This document shows positions 27,487 through 36,482 of a DNA stretch of 54,903 nucleotides, piece after piece (positions within the stretch are counted from its first letter, which is position 1; every line of letters begins with the position of its first letter). The DNA comes from Chroococcus sp. CMT-3BRIN-NPC107 (GTDB lineage Bacteria; Cyanobacteriota; Cyanobacteriia; Cyanobacteriales; Chroococcidiopsidaceae). The position numbers and the translations under genes are program-made. Location of the stretch: positions 1 through 54,903 of the forward strand of contig JAHHGY010000018.1 of the NCBI GenBank assembly GCA_019359635.1, in the 5' to 3' direction. Under the pieces are notes generated by a model. That model saw only the letters and a list, made by a program, of their open reading frames with translations. It made no database searches and had not been told where the DNA came from.

Positions 27487-28122
27487 ATGACTGAAGGTTC
27501 AGCTTCCCAAATAGTAATTCCCCAATTAATTGTTGGTTTAGGTAATCCCGAACCAAAGTACGATCGCACTCGTCATAATATCGGATTTGCAGCTATTGAT
27601 GCCCTTGCCCGCGCTTGGCAAATAAATCTCTCAGAAAACCGCAAATATCAAGGTGAATTTGGCGAAGGACAACGGCAATTAAATAAAGTTAGGTTATTAA
27701 AACCCCTTACTTATATGAATCTTTCCGGGCAATCAATTCGCGCCGTGATTGATTGGTTTAAGTTGCCGCCAACATCGGTATTAATAATTTACGATGACAT
27801 GGATTTGCCCCTAGGAAAACTCCGCTTGCGCTTATCCGGCTCGGCAGGGGGTCATAACGGCATGAAAAGCGCGATCGCACACCTTGGCAATCAAAACTTC
27901 CCCAGGCTGCGTATAGGTATCGGAAAACCTCAAAATGCGACTTCTGGCGATGATGCAAAGACTATCTCTTACGTATTGGGACAATTTGACGCAAAAGAAT
28001 CTCCCATAGTTACAGAAGTTCTTAACGTAGTAGTCGATTGCGTAGAACTTTGCTTAAAGCAAGGAGTAGAACAAGCGATGAATCGCTACAACAGTCGCAG
28101 TATTTTAGTAAAAAGCGATTGA
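27487..28122 (+). CDS. pth: Peptidyl-tRNA hydrolase
   Basis: It cleaves peptidyl-tRNA released by stalled ribosomes to recycle tRNA. Family motifs are LIVGLGNPEPKYDRTRHNIGF with the catalytic His in TRHN, then KPLTYMNLSGQSI, DDMDLPLGKLRLR and GSAGGHNGMKS. At 211 residues it is slightly longer than E. coli Pth because of a 12-residue N-terminal lead. It is cytosolic. It lies 17 bases after tatA and is probably co-transcribed with it. Confidence 0.96.
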   Translation: MTEGSASQIVIPQLIVGLGNPEPKYDRTRHNIGFAAIDALARAWQINLSENRKYQGEFGEGQRQLNKVRLLKPLTYMNLSGQSIRAVIDWFKLPPTSVLIIYDDMDLPLGKLRLRLSGSAGGHNGMKSAIAHLGNQNFPRLRIGIGKPQNATSGDDAKTISYVLGQFDAKESPIVTEVLNVVVDCVELCLKQGVEQAMNRYNSRSILVKSD

Positions 28123-28239
28123 TTACAAAAACAGAAAGCGGATAGGGTTTATACTTCCCCCTCCGCCTTCTTAAATGTATGCAAATAACTAAAGTTTGTT
28201 GATTACTGACAAACCGAGCCGCGATCGCAAATAATACTT

Positions 28240-28419
28240 TTATCTGAAGCGACGTTTGCGTCTAGCGGCAACTAATTTGCGCTTGCGCTTTTCAAGGGGC
28301 GTTTCAAAATGCCGATGATACTTAACATCAGCTAAAATTCCTGCCTTTGAAACTTGCCGTTTAAACCGACGTAAAGCTGAGTCTATGCCTTCATTTTCGC
28401 CTAATACAACTTGGGTCAT
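28240..28419 (-). CDS. rpsU: 30S ribosomal protein S21
   Basis: A 59-residue small, very basic protein: [20 protein letters not shown], ending in a KRKRK...RRKRRFR tail. S21 lies near the anti-Shine-Dalgarno region of 16S rRNA and helps initiation. ATG 28419 has AGGAG seven to eight bases upstream. An upstream in-frame start at 28479 would add 20 non-homologous residues and is rejected. Confidence 0.96.
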   Translation of the reverse strand: MTQVVLGENEGIDSALRRFKRQVSKAGILADVKYHRHFETPLEKRKRKLVAARRKRRFR

Positions 28420-28509
28420 TCTTACTCCTATTAATTCGTAACTTTCATTATAAAAAAACCTTCCACTATTGGCTATCAATTCTGGCTTTGGTAAACAAAA
28501 ATTATATTT

Positions 28510-28537
28510 TTAGGGGCGTAAAGCATTGCGCCCCTAA
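28510..28537. repeat. Interspersed palindromic repeat (GGGGCG...CGCCCC)
   Basis: The arms TTAGGGGCG and CGCCCCTAA flank a 10-base loop. Related hairpins occur at 33739-33756 and 46161-46188. Such GTAGGGGCGCAA-type palindromes are widespread in cyanobacterial genomes. This copy lies between the RRM gene and rpsU. Confidence 0.7.
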
Positions 28538-28558
28538 TATGCAAATACAAATTTAGGC

Positions 28559-28882
28559 TTAATAGCCGCCACCGCCACCGCGAGAAAATCTATTGCCACC
28601 GCCACCGCGATTTCCACCACCGGAACGTCCGCCACGATCTTCGCGGGGTTTGGCTTTATTGACTTTCAAATTACGTCCCATCCATTCTGCTCCATCTAGA
28701 GCATCAATAGCCGCCGTTTCTTCTGCCTCTGTTTCCATTTCTACAAAACAAAAACCACGAGGGCGACCAGTTTCTCTATCCATCGGAACTTGTACTTGCT
28801 TTACATTCCCGTATTCTTTAAAGACCGCCGTAATGTCTTCTTCGTTCACCTGGTAGGATAAATTACCTACATAAATCGACAT
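28559..28882 (-). CDS. Glycine-rich RRM RNA-binding protein (Rbp)
   Basis: A 107-residue protein with one RNA recognition motif: RNP2 is IYVGNL (residues 3-8) and RNP1 is RGFCFVEM (near 42-49). The C-terminus is Gly/Arg-rich (GGGNRGGGGNRFSRGGGGGY). Cyanobacterial Rbp proteins bind mRNA, several are cold-induced, and some place photosynthetic mRNAs near thylakoids. The Gly-rich tail is typical of the cold-induced class. The upstream region is about 120 bases. rpsU is next on the same strand, as in some other cyanobacteria where the rbp-rpsU pair is cold-regulated. Confidence 0.93.
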   Translation of the reverse strand: MSIYVGNLSYQVNEEDITAVFKEYGNVKQVQVPMDRETGRPRGFCFVEMETEAEETAAIDALDGAEWMGRNLKVNKAKPREDRGGRSGGGNRGGGGNRFSRGGGGGY

Positions 28883-29000
28883 GAAATATCTCCAAAAATC
28901 AACAAAGCCTCAACCGAATCTGACTCACGGTTGCTACTTTAACACAAAATCGCTACCTCTGGCTTGCCCTTAAGCCAATGACAGCAACGTTCTTGAGTTC

Positions 29001-30668
29001 CTAAAAACCTGGTAATTCTTCAATAATTGTAAACCGAATGTGATTAATAGCTAAATCTCCCATAGAAACATCCTCTACCTTACCGCCACTAGACGTAAAA
29101 GTTTCAAAAGTAATTCCTTTACCAATTTCAATGTGATACCAAGCCAAACCCATAAAAAACCGCGATGGATAAGGGCCAGTTTCCGAAACATCATCGGGGT
29201 TAGATTCCATCGGCAACCAACCAATTCCTGGCACGTAAAATTCTAACCACACATGATTAAAATCTGGTTGCAGAGGTACGTTTTTTTGTTCGGGTAGGGT
29301 AGGACATTTATAACGCCCAATAGTGCGGCAAGCAATGCCATTTAAGCGCGATAAAGCTAGTATTACACCTACGTACTCGCCACAAGAACCCACACCCCTT
29401 TCTAGGGCTATATCTGGGGTATCAATATGGGGTTTGATGCCATAGGAAAGCTGGTCGTAAACGTAATTGCGGATGTTGTACATTTTCCGCAACAGATTTG
29501 TTTCTGTGCCAATAGCTTCACGGGCAGCACGAGTAACAATAGCAGTATCCATTGCTAAATCGTCATCATCTACTAAATAACGCGAAGTCATTTCTGCGTC
29601 TAATTCAGGGATTTTTTCAATATCCTTGGGCGTAAGGCGATACTTAATAGAACGCACTTCAATTAAAGCTTTCCAGCCAAAAATATGTCGTTCGCCGGGT
29701 TTAAGACTATCAAACTTAAATACTGCTACTTTTTGTCCGCTTACTTCTTCTTCAACAAAAGGCAAACCAATACTTTCAATACTTCTAACTTTTTGCCGAT
29801 CGCTCTGGGAAGGTAAAGCAATGCGCCACTCTACTTGTTCTAAGTCTACTTCTTCTAAGGGCGCTAGTTCTTCCACATAAGACATTTCGATTAAATAGCC
29901 ATTAGAAAGGGCAAAACGTCCTTGGGGATTGTAGTGAAAATCGAGAGGATGGATAAAAGTGCGATCGCGGTAAGTTAATTCGTGAGAGGGGTCAGCGTTG
30001 GGATTATCGCGAATATAAGCTTCTTCTCCCGCATAAGCTACGTACAGCGTCGATACATTAGTTTCAGAATTAGTGTGAAAAGCCAAACCTGTAGGACGTT
30101 CAAAAGGAGTTAAAACGCTAAACTTAATTGCTCCCGTTGCGCGGTCGAGACAGTATACAGTTTGTTCGGTAATATCGCTTATCCAAATTTCTTCGCCGCG
30201 AATAGTAATATTTTCTATTCCTACCCCTGGCGCGTAGAATTTTGTAATTTGTCTGCGGGTATTGCGATCGTAAATTAAGATGTAGCCCAATTTTTGCGAA
30301 GTAACGTACACCGTTGACTCCCAAACTGCAACGCCATCAGCTTCATAAGGCAAAGTTACAAAAGATTTAAGTTGAAATTCTCCCCTAGGACAGAAGTAAA
30401 CAGTGTCACCTTGTGTAAACCATAAAGTATCCTCCCATAGGCATAAACCAGTCACATCAACAAAATCTGCTGACTGGAGAGTATTGAGAATAGTTGTATT
30501 GTCAGAATCGGGATCTATTTGTAATAAATGCCCTTTTACCGTATCAATAGCTAGGAGTCGATCTCCCAAAAAAGTAATGCCAGCAATTGCAGCAGCACCA
30601 ATGGGTCTAATTGTTCTTTGTCGTCCTGACGTGTCATTGCTGAGGGAAACCGAGTTAACAAGATTCAT
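29001..30668 (-). CDS. Beta-propeller + transglutaminase-like protein
   Basis: A 555-residue two-part protein. The N-terminal 260 residues are a propeller-like repeat region (GAAAIAGITFLGDRLLAIDT, LWFTQGDTVYF, VWESTVYVTSQKLGYILIY, RPTGLAFHT). The C-terminal 200 residues are a transglutaminase/protease-like domain with the triad Cys in GVGSCGEYVG, His in FNHVWLEFY, and Asp in ESNPDD. There is no signal peptide, so it is probably cytosolic. Enzymes of this class are mostly thiol proteases or amidases, and the substrate is unknown. ATG 30668 is chosen over TTG 30713. The gene stands alone between rbp and the divergent P-type ATPase. Confidence 0.82.
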   Translation of the reverse strand: MNLVNSVSLSNDTSGRQRTIRPIGAAAIAGITFLGDRLLAIDTVKGHLLQIDPDSDNTTILNTLQSADFVDVTGLCLWEDTLWFTQGDTVYFCPRGEFQLKSFVTLPYEADGVAVWESTVYVTSQKLGYILIYDRNTRRQITKFYAPGVGIENITIRGEEIWISDITEQTVYCLDRATGAIKFSVLTPFERPTGLAFHTNSETNVSTLYVAYAGEEAYIRDNPNADPSHELTYRDRTFIHPLDFHYNPQGRFALSNGYLIEMSYVEELAPLEEVDLEQVEWRIALPSQSDRQKVRSIESIGLPFVEEEVSGQKVAVFKFDSLKPGERHIFGWKALIEVRSIKYRLTPKDIEKIPELDAEMTSRYLVDDDDLAMDTAIVTRAAREAIGTETNLLRKMYNIRNYVYDQLSYGIKPHIDTPDIALERGVGSCGEYVGVILALSRLNGIACRTIGRYKCPTLPEQKNVPLQPDFNHVWLEFYVPGIGWLPMESNPDDVSETGPYPSRFFMGLAWYHIEIGKGITFETFTSSGGKVEDVSMGDLAINHIRFTIIEELPGF

Positions 30669-30904
30669 ACTAAATTCATTTAGTAGCTTAATTTTTAGAT
30701 TATTAATTGCCAAATGGCACTTATCAACCTGATACCAATCCTAAACAAGTTTCGCACCTTTAATCTGTAAGTGCCGTAACTTGAGGTCTTTATAATACAA
30801 AAAATGCGAAAATGACAAATTGAGCCAATAAGTTTAATTTTTAAGCTCAATAGATATTAGCTCCACTATGATTTTTAATAAGTATTCTACTTAAAGCTAC
30901 CCTC

Positions 30905-33709
30905 ATGTCTGCAAATTCTCTGCCCAAAGAAACCGCCGTTTGGCATAACCTGGAAATTGACAAAACCCTACAAGTGCTGGGAAGCGACTCTAACGCTGGT
31001 TTAAGCTCCACTGAAGTACAGCAGCGCCAAGAGCGTTACGGCCCTAACGAGCTACAAGAAACCGCCGGACGCAGCCCTTTTGTAATTTTGGTCGATCAGT
31101 TCAAAAACATCATGTTGTTGATGTTGATTGCTGTGGCGGTAGTCTCGGCAATTTTGGATATTAGAAGCGGTAGTTTTCCCAAAGATGCGATCGCCATTTC
31201 TTTGATCGTGATTCTTAACGGCATTTTGGGCTATCTCCAAGAAAGCCGCGCCGAAAAAGCCTTAGCCGCCCTCAAACGCCTTTCTTCCCCATTAGTCAGA
31301 GTTTTACGGGATGGCAAACTTAGCGAAGTCGCCGCCAAAGAATTAGTACCTGGGGACGTAATGCTGCTAGAAGCGGGCGTACAGTTAGCCGCCGACGGAA
31401 GATTATTAGAAGAATCTAACTTGCAAGTAAGGGAATCGGCTTTAACCGGAGAAGCACACGCCGTAGAAAAGCAAGCCGAGTTGCATTTACCGGAAGATAC
31501 CGCATTAGGCGATCGCTTAAACTTAGTGTTTCAAGGCACAGAAATAGTCCAAGGACGCGCCAAAGCGCTCGTTACGGGTACGGGAATGCACACCGAACTT
31601 GGGAAGATTGCGGCGCTATTACAGTCGGTGGAAAGCGAACCTACACCGTTGCAAAAAAGAATGGAACAGCTAGGCAATGTGCTAGTTTCTGGTTCTTTAG
31701 CTTTAGTTGCTTTAGTTGTAGGTGTGGGCGTACTTCGCGCAGGATGGGGAGCTTTTGAGCAACTTTTAGAAGTTTCTTTGAGTATGGCGGTTGCGGTTGT
31801 TCCTGAAGGCTTACCCGCCGTAATTACCGTAACTCTTGCCTTGGGAACCCAACGCATGGTAAAACGCAAGGCATTAATTCGCAAACTTCCCGCCGTAGAA
31901 ACTCTTGGTAGCGTCACAACTATTTGCTCGGATAAAACTGGGACGCTAACCCAAAATAAAATGGTGGTGCAAAATGCCTACACAAATCACCGCGCGTTTA
32001 AAGTTACTGGGGAAGGTTACGAACCAACGGGTGAGTTTCAAATTGATGGGACTAAAGCTAATAGTCAAGAATACCCAGAATTACAAGCATTGTTAGTTGC
32101 TTGCGCTCTTTGTAATGATTCTTCCTTGCAACAAAACCAAGGACAGTGGGTGATTATTGGCGATCCCACTGAAGGCGCTTTATTAACTTTAGCGGGTAAA
32201 GCTGGAGTAGAAAGAGATCAATGGCTTGCTCGTTTACCGCGCGTCGCTGAATTTCCTTTTTCCTCCGAACGCAAGCGGATGAGCGTTATTTGTACAGTAC
32301 AACCTGAAGTTAGCAACCAAGCATTACAAAACGGCTTAATTGAAGCCCAAAAGTATGTAATGTTTACCAAGGGTTCGCCGGAATTAACTTTAGAAAGATG
32401 CGATCGCATTCATACAGGCGAACAAATTGTCCCCATTACCCAAGAACAAAGAGAGCAAATTTTAACCCAAAACGACCAAATGGCAAGTAACGGCTTGCGA
32501 GTATTGGGTTTTGCTTACAAACCCCTTGCAGATATCCCCCCAGACAACTCTCAAGAAACCTCCGAATCGGGGTTAGTTTGGCTGGGATTAGTGGGAATGC
32601 TGGACGCACCGCGCCCAGAAGTACGAGACGCTGTAGCCAAGTGTCGCAAAGCTGGAATTCGCCCGATTATGATTACCGGGGATCACCAACTTACAGCAAG
32701 AGCGATCGCCGCCGATTTAGGAATTGCTCAAGAGGGCGATCGCGTTTTAATTGGGCAAGAATTAGAACGGATGAGTTCAGAGGAGTTGGAAGAGCAAGTA
32801 GATTTAGTTAGCATCTACGCTAGAGTTTCCCCAGAACACAAACTACGTATTGTCCAAGCATTGCAAAAGCGGGGCAGATTTGTAGCGATGACGGGCGATG
32901 GAGTTAACGATGCACCCGCACTCAAACAAGCGGATATTGGTATCGCTATGGGCATCACAGGTACAGATGTGAGCAAAGAAGCAAGCGACATGGTCTTGCT
33001 GGATGACAACTTTGCTACTATCGTCGCCGCGACCGAAGAAGGTAGAGTTGTTTACACCAATATTCGCCGCTTTATTAAATACATTTTGGGTAGCAATATC
33101 GGCGAAGTAATTACGATCGCCGCCGCACCAATTTTAGGACTCAGTGGCATTCCCTTGACTCCTTTACAAATTTTGTGGATGAACTTGGTTACTGATGGCG
33201 TACCAGCACTGGCTTTAGCTGTAGAACCCGCCGAACCCAACGTAATGAATCGTCCTCCCTTTAATCCGCGCGAAAGTATTTTTGCGCGGGGATTAGGTTC
33301 TTATATGGTAAGGATTGGAATTGTTTTTGCGATCATTTCCATCGCTTTGATGGTTTGGGCTTACAACTATACCAACGCCGATGGTTATCCCCGCGATCGC
33401 GATACTTGGAAAACAATGGTATTTACTACTTTGTGTATTGCTCAAATGGGACACGCGATCGCTATTCGTTCCAATACCCAGCTAGCAATAGAGCTAAATC
33501 CTTTCTCCAATCCCTTTCTACTTGGTGCTGTATTAGTTACAACTTTCTTACAACTATTGCTAGTTTACGTTCCACCCTTACAGCAATTTTTTGGTACTTT
33601 CTACCTATCTCCTTTTGAACTCGCAGTTTGCTTCGGCTTTAGTGCTTTAATGTTTGTCTGGATTGAAGGCGAAAAATTGTTTGTGCGCTTGGTTAAAAAA
33701 AGAGGATAA
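30905..33709 (+). CDS. P-type calcium/cation-transporting ATPase (PacL-like)
   Basis: A 934-residue P2-type ATPase. It has an N-terminal cation-ATPase domain ([19 protein letters not shown]), the actuator [12 protein letters not shown]4 [17 protein letters not shown], the phosphorylated D343 in [11 protein letters not shown], the nucleotide-domain KGSPE, the hinge [17 protein letters not shown], and M6 [16 protein letters not shown]. This arrangement fits Ca2+ export, as in PacL of Synechococcus; Na+ or Mn2+ cannot be excluded. It has about ten membrane helices and lies in the plasma membrane. It starts at ATG 30905. recF follows 54 bases downstream on the same strand. Confidence 0.93.
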   Translation: MSANSLPKETAVWHNLEIDKTLQVLGSDSNAGLSSTEVQQRQERYGPNELQETAGRSPFVILVDQFKNIMLLMLIAVAVVSAILDIRSGSFPKDAIAISLIVILNGILGYLQESRAEKALAALKRLSSPLVRVLRDGKLSEVAAKELVPGDVMLLEAGVQLAADGRLLEESNLQVRESALTGEAHAVEKQAELHLPEDTALGDRLNLVFQGTEIVQGRAKALVTGTGMHTELGKIAALLQSVESEPTPLQKRMEQLGNVLVSGSLALVALVVGVGVLRAGWGAFEQLLEVSLSMAVAVVPEGLPAVITVTLALGTQRMVKRKALIRKLPAVETLGSVTTICSDKTGTLTQNKMVVQNAYTNHRAFKVTGEGYEPTGEFQIDGTKANSQEYPELQALLVACALCNDSSLQQNQGQWVIIGDPTEGALLTLAGKAGVERDQWLARLPRVAEFPFSSERKRMSVICTVQPEVSNQALQNGLIEAQKYVMFTKGSPELTLERCDRIHTGEQIVPITQEQREQILTQNDQMASNGLRVLGFAYKPLADIPPDNSQETSESGLVWLGLVGMLDAPRPEVRDAVAKCRKAGIRPIMITGDHQLTARAIAADLGIAQEGDRVLIGQELERMSSEELEEQVDLVSIYARVSPEHKLRIVQALQKRGRFVAMTGDGVNDAPALKQADIGIAMGITGTDVSKEASDMVLLDDNFATIVAATEEGRVVYTNIRRFIKYILGSNIGEVITIAAAPILGLSGIPLTPLQILWMNLVTDGVPALALAVEPAEPNVMNRPPFNPRESIFARGLGSYMVRIGIVFAIISIALMVWAYNYTNADGYPRDRDTWKTMVFTTLCIAQMGHAIAIRSNTQLAIELNPFSNPFLLGAVLVTTFLQLLLVYVPPLQQFFGTFYLSPFELAVCFGFSALMFVWIEGEKLFVRLVKKRG

Positions 33710-33738
33710 AAGGGATTTTTAGCTAAATTCTGCTTTTA

Positions 33739-33756
33739 GGGCGCACCTATGCGCCC
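33739..33756. repeat. Interspersed palindromic repeat (GGGCGCA/TGCGCCC)
   Basis: A 7-bp stem with loop CCTA, related to the hairpins at 28510-28537 and 46161-46188. It lies between the ATPase gene and recF and overlaps an upstream ATG, which argues for the later recF start. Confidence 0.6.
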
Positions 33757-33763
33757 CTACACT

Positions 33764-34885
33764 ATGTACCTGAAAACCCTACAAATTCGGCAATTTCGCA
33801 ACTACCAAGATCAAAAAGTAGACTTTCTCGCCCCAAAAACAATTTTAGTTGGCGATAACGCTCAGGGAAAGTCAAATTTACTCGAAGCAGTAGAATTATT
33901 AGCTACTTTGCGATCACACCGTAACAGCCGCGATCGCGATTTAGTTAGAGAATCGGAGCTGGTGGGACAAATTAGCGCTATTATCGAGCGTCCTAATGGC
34001 ATTAGCGATTTATCTATAACTTTACGTCGCAACGGTCGCCGCAGCGTTGCCAAAAATAGCGAAACTCTGCGCCGTCAATTGGATTTTTTGGGAGTACTAA
34101 ATGCCGTACAGTTTTCTAGCTTGGATTTAGATTTAGTACGCGGCGGGCCCGAACAACGCCGTCATTGGCTAGATACCTTATTAATTCAGCTAGAACCGAT
34201 TTATGCCTACATTTTGCAGCAGTACAACCAAGTATTGCGACAGCGCAATGCTTTTTTAAAAAAAGTTCAAGAATTTGGGCTTAAAGATTGTCAACAAGAA
34301 TTAGCACTTTGGAACGTGCAACTGGCAGTTACAGGCTCTAGAGTTACTAGAAGGCGATCGCGTGCTGTACAAAGATTAGCACCTATTGCCTCGGCTTGGC
34401 ACTCTAGCATTAGCGGCAGTACCGAAATACTAGAACTAAAATATGCGCCAAATATTTCCAGCGAACAAAACGAACCAGAGCAAGTACAACAAGCTTTTTT
34501 AGCTAAACTTGACACAAGAGAAGTCGCTGAACTTCATCAAGGTACTACTTTAGTTGGCCCTCACCGCGATGAAATTGAGTTAATTATTAATCAAACTCCC
34601 GCCAGAGCTTATGGGTCTCAAGGTCAACAACGCACTCTTGTACTAGCACTCAAACTTGCAGAACTAAAATTAATTGAAGAAGTTGTTGGAGAACCTCCGT
34701 TATTATTACTTGATGATGTTTTAGCCGAATTAGATTTAAACCGTCAAAATCAACTACTAGATGCCATTCAAGACCGATTTCAAACTTTAATCACCACTAC
34801 TCACCTTGGTTCTTTTGATGCTCAATGGCTAAAATCTTCACAAATTCTTACTGTCCGCGACGGGCAAATATCAACAGAAATATAG
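33764..34885 (+). CDS. recF: DNA replication and repair protein RecF
   Basis: An SMC-like ATPase that helps load RecA at gapped DNA through RecFOR. The N-terminus is [14 protein letters not shown], Walker A is GDNAQGKSN, the signature region is [17 protein letters not shown], and Walker B is [12 protein letters not shown]. At 373 residues the length is normal. I chose ATG 33764; an in-frame ATG at 33749 lies inside a palindromic repeat. It is not next to dnaA/dnaN here, which is usual for cyanobacteria. Confidence 0.96.
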   Translation: MYLKTLQIRQFRNYQDQKVDFLAPKTILVGDNAQGKSNLLEAVELLATLRSHRNSRDRDLVRESELVGQISAIIERPNGISDLSITLRRNGRRSVAKNSETLRRQLDFLGVLNAVQFSSLDLDLVRGGPEQRRHWLDTLLIQLEPIYAYILQQYNQVLRQRNAFLKKVQEFGLKDCQQELALWNVQLAVTGSRVTRRRSRAVQRLAPIASAWHSSISGSTEILELKYAPNISSEQNEPEQVQQAFLAKLDTREVAELHQGTTLVGPHRDEIELIINQTPARAYGSQGQQRTLVLALKLAELKLIEEVVGEPPLLLLDDVLAELDLNRQNQLLDAIQDRFQTLITTTHLGSFDAQWLKSSQILTVRDGQISTEI

Positions 34886-34944
34886 AAGCTATTTTGAGAA
34901 ATTTAAGCCCATAATAATACTTATTGTATTTAAAAACTAAAAAA

Positions 34945-35733
34945 ATGAGGGGTAATGTTTGGATTGCGAGAGGATTCCTGATTTTTTCTCAGTTAACAGC
35001 TTTAATTATTGTTGTAATGGTAGGACAAAAGCCCCAAGAAAATCAAGTCATTACATCAATGCCTGCCATTCCTGCAGATATTGCAAGTTCAGTTGTTGCC
35101 GTCGAAAAAGTTACCCAAACTATTCCTAGCCCCCAAATCAATAAATTTGAACTTGTCGCCAATTATCAACCTCGGTACGAAATTAGCTGGGCGCATCCCA
35201 ACAATTACGGACAGCGTTATGCTCAAGATGTTAATGGAGTGCCAGTAAATAATCAATCAATTATAGTTATTCATGAAACTGTTAATTCTGCTACCAGTGC
35301 TATAAATAATTTTCAAACTCCTCATAATAATGAAAATGCTCAAGTAAGCTATCACACTTTAATTAAGTTAGATGGAACAGTTATTTATATAGTACCGCCA
35401 AAGTTTCGGGCTTTTGGCGCGGGAAACTCTGTATTTAGAGGAGCAAAAGGAATTGAAACTGTAAAAACTCATACCCAGTTTCCTCCGTCTGTGAATAATT
35501 TTGCTTATCATGTTGCTTTTGAAACACCGCTAGATGGTCGAAACAATAGCAAAAGCCATAGCGGCTATACTCAAGTGCAATACAATTCTCTTGCTTGGCT
35601 AATTGCTCAAAGTAGTGTCCCAGAAAATCGAATTACTACCCACAAAGCTGTAGATCGTTCGGGCAGTAGAATCGATCCTAGAAGTTTCGATCGCCAAAAG
35701 TTTTTTGACATCTTAAAGTTTTATCGCCAATAA
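34945..35733 (+). CDS. N-acetylmuramoyl-L-alanine amidase (Amidase_2 type)
   Basis: A 262-residue cell-wall hydrolase. An N-terminal signal or anchor (IARGFLIFSQLTALIIVVMVG) targets it to the envelope. The amidase_2 core shows the first zinc His in IIVIHETVN, the central SYHTLIKLDGTVIYIV, and the later ligands in ITTHKAVDRSGSRIDPRSFD (His and Asp). It should cut the bond between MurNAc and the stem peptide for recycling, division or remodelling. ATG 34945 is preferred to a TTG at 34924. It sits 59 bases after recF on the same strand. Confidence 0.9.
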   Translation: MRGNVWIARGFLIFSQLTALIIVVMVGQKPQENQVITSMPAIPADIASSVVAVEKVTQTIPSPQINKFELVANYQPRYEISWAHPNNYGQRYAQDVNGVPVNNQSIIVIHETVNSATSAINNFQTPHNNENAQVSYHTLIKLDGTVIYIVPPKFRAFGAGNSVFRGAKGIETVKTHTQFPPSVNNFAYHVAFETPLDGRNNSKSHSGYTQVQYNSLAWLIAQSSVPENRITTHKAVDRSGSRIDPRSFDRQKFFDILKFYRQ

Positions 35734-35774
35734 AAATTAGATATATATTTGCTTTTTAAATCAATTTATTTACT

Positions 35775-36143
35775 CTACAATTTATTTTCTTTGGCACAAT
35801 AGTCTGAACAATCTACTGCTTTTTCAGTAAGTACAATAGAAGGATTTACCGCACATTTGAGATGAGGATCGCTAGAGTAAAAATTGCAATTTTTACAAGG
35901 TATTTGGTGCAGAGTTTGAATATTAATAGCAATTTCTTTGCGAGTTACTCTGACCCTTTTTGACAGCATAAAAAAAATTGCTATCCAACATACAACAAAA
36001 CCAATAAGTCCCCAAAACATTATCGAATCCGATGTAATTCCTTCTACAGGTTCGATATTTTTTGCTTTTACATCACTTTGGCTTGTCCGCGTGACATAAT
36101 TATTAACTACTAAATTTTGTTCAATAATTTTATTGCTGCCCAT
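35775..36143 (-). CDS. Small Cys-rich single-pass membrane protein
   Basis: A 122-residue protein of unknown function. A polar N-terminus of about 40 residues is followed by one membrane helix (MFWGLIGFVVCWIAIFFML) and a C-terminal domain with clustered cysteines: CKNCNFYSS...KCAV, then DCSDYC. This pattern could bind zinc or an iron-sulfur cluster, or form disulfides. ATG 36143 has AAGGG eight bases upstream; a GTG at 36152 is the alternative. It converges with the amidase gene. Confidence 0.75.
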   Translation of the reverse strand: MGSNKIIEQNLVVNNYVTRTSQSDVKAKNIEPVEGITSDSIMFWGLIGFVVCWIAIFFMLSKRVRVTRKEIAINIQTLHQIPCKNCNFYSSDPHLKCAVNPSIVLTEKAVDCSDYCAKENKL

Positions 36144-36482
36144 ACTACTCACCCTTAAATGCTCGCTGCCTATCTATTAATTCTGAATCACCTGTTTTTA
36201 ATAATACATCTACTAGAAGTTGCAAAAACTATTTGAAAGTCCCAAGGTACTGCGGTATTCAATTTATTTTGCTGACAACTTTATATCTCTATCCAAATTA
36301 ATAGTTTGCTTTGCAGAATTTGGTATAATTTAACACGTTAAAATAGAAATTTAACGATGAAGATCGATATATACTTAAACTAAGTCTAACCGTTAAAATA
36401 TTATTTTTAAATAGACAAGCAACAAAATCTTTTAGTATGGCGATATAAAGTGTAACTCAGGCATAAGCCAAGAAAAAAATTT
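36144..36482. other. Intergenic region before the UPF0182 gene
   Basis: About 340 AT-rich bases between divergent genes, with no supportable ORF. It contains the extended -10 promoter listed at 36321-36329. Nothing else is evident. Confidence 0.5.
36321..36329 (+). promoter_or_regulatory. Extended -10 promoter (TGGTATAAT)
   Basis: TGGTATAAT matches the extended -10 consensus TGnTATAAT exactly. No good -35 is seen, which is common for extended -10 promoters. It would start transcription about 150 bases before the UPF0182 gene. Confidence 0.45.
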
